From NCBI GenBank assembly GCA_018057635.1, contig JAGPDJ010000180.1:1-5777 (forward strand): 5,777 bases of DNA. Direction: 5' to 3'. How positions within the stretch are numbered: the stretch's first letter is position 1; each line of letters begins with the position of its first letter. Both the position numbers and the translations under genes were made by a program. The notes beneath the pieces are model-generated. The model did no database searches, was not told the origin of the DNA, and saw nothing but the letters and a program-made list of their open reading frames with translations. Positions 5,328-5,777 of the stretch are shown in pieces. The DNA comes from Ferruginibacter sp. (lineage in GTDB: Bacteria > Bacteroidota > Bacteroidia > Chitinophagales > Chitinophagaceae).

Positions 5328-5777
5328 TTAACAAAAAACGGCAGCATTTGTTTTTTGCAATAAAGCAAATATTTTTAAGCTAATTGTATTAGAATAGGTT
5401 TTATTGTCAATGGCAGCTACCCAACGGATATTGTAAATAGCGTTGCTAAGAAATACTTCATCAGCATCTAACAGCTCTTCTATTGTAATCGCTTTTTCCG
5501 TAATGGCAAACCCGGCTGAGTTTGCATGCATGATAATAAATTTCCGAATCACGCCTGCAACACAGCCTTCAGAAAGTGAGGGTGTAAAAATATTTCCATC
5601 TTTAATGATAAAAATATTTGCGATCGTACTATCACATAACCTGTCATGATTGTTTAAAATTACAGCATCATTGCAATGCCTTTCTTTTGCAAATAATGCG
5701 CCCATCAGGTATGGCAGGTAATTGTTATGCTTTAAATTACTGAAACTATCAGCCATTTTTTTTGCATCCGGGTATAT
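5328..5777 (-). CDS. Class IV aminotransferase (PabC / BCAT-like), C-terminal part, cut by window edge
   Basis: The minus-strand frame is open from the window edge to the TAA at 5330-5328, giving the last 149 residues. An ATG at 5756 is internal: in-frame sequence IYPDAKK precedes it, and SNLKHNNYLPYLM just after it is the mid-protein segment of PLP-dependent fold type IV enzymes. Family marks are TIANIFIIKDGNIFTPSLSE, then GCVAGVIRKF, and ADEVFLSNAIYNIRWV near the C-terminus. Such proteins are 4-amino-4-deoxychorismate lyases (PabC, making p-aminobenzoate for folate), branched-chain aminotransferases, or D-amino acid transaminases; the length left and ending favour the PabC-like group, but I cannot decide. 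The active-site lysine lies outside the window. The glutamate that normally precedes the xxxANxF motif and holds the PLP ring nitrogen appears as aspartate (codon 5631-5633). The photolyase gene follows by 21 bp. Confidence 0.82.
   Translation of the reverse strand: MYPDAKKMADSFSNLKHNNYLPYLMGALFAKERHCNDAVILNNHDRLCDSTIANIFIIKDGNIFTPSLSEGCVAGVIRKFIIMHANSAGFAITEKAITIEELLDADEVFLSNAIYNIRWVAAIDNKTYSNTISLKIFALLQKTNAAVFC

Noticed and set aside
5328..5756. Complete 142-residue protein starting at ATG 5756
   Set aside because: The frame stays open to the window edge, and the sequence around 5756 aligns with the middle of class IV aminotransferases, so this ATG is internal.

Overview
The window reads as a chromosomal housekeeping segment of a low-GC, AT-rich member of the Bacteroidota, plausibly Chitinophagaceae-like. 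The evidence is protein flavour, near-absence of Shine-Dalgarno sequences ahead of the starts, a TAnnTTTG-type -7 promoter element, and a free-standing four-helix-bundle (23S-IVP-like) gene. The family-level placement is an inference from recognition, not from any search.

Layout, left to right. (1) Positions 1-89 carry the first 29 codons of a minus-strand fabD, cut by the window edge. (2) Positions 99-801 are the odd part: a minus-strand four-helix-bundle gene (181-561) flanked by degenerate 8-bp-period repeats. The repeats are GTTTATTN on the plus strand to its left and mainly TAAACNNN (the reverse complement) to its right, so the gene sits inside inverted repeat arrays. (3) Positions 815-2417 form a minus-strand pterin cluster read from right to left: two 6-pyruvoyltetrahydropterin-synthase-family paralogues, then GTP cyclohydrolase I (folE). 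(4) Positions 2491-3993 are plus-strand mqnB and mqnD, two steps of the futalosine route to menaquinone. (5) Positions 3990-5777 are minus-strand: a class I CPD photolyase, whose stop codon overlaps that of mqnD, preceded by the C-terminal part of a PabC/branched-chain-type class IV aminotransferase that runs off the right edge.

How the genes work together. FolE makes 7,8-dihydroneopterin triphosphate, the substrate of both PTPS-family enzymes. The cluster is therefore a compact pterin module that could feed tetrahydropterin/biopterin or 7-deazaguanine (queuosine) synthesis. The Cys-x5-HGH spacing in both paralogues resembles animal PTPS more than classical QueD. MqnB and MqnD imply that this organism makes menaquinone through futalosine. 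The aminotransferase and photolyase are 21 bp apart and probably co-transcribed.

Most of the window is ordinary metabolism. The element worth attention is the four-helix-bundle gene with its inverted octamer arrays. It resembles the arrangement of 23S rRNA intervening sequences (a long stem enclosing a four-helix-bundle ORF), but lies between protein genes and directly abuts the start of fabD.
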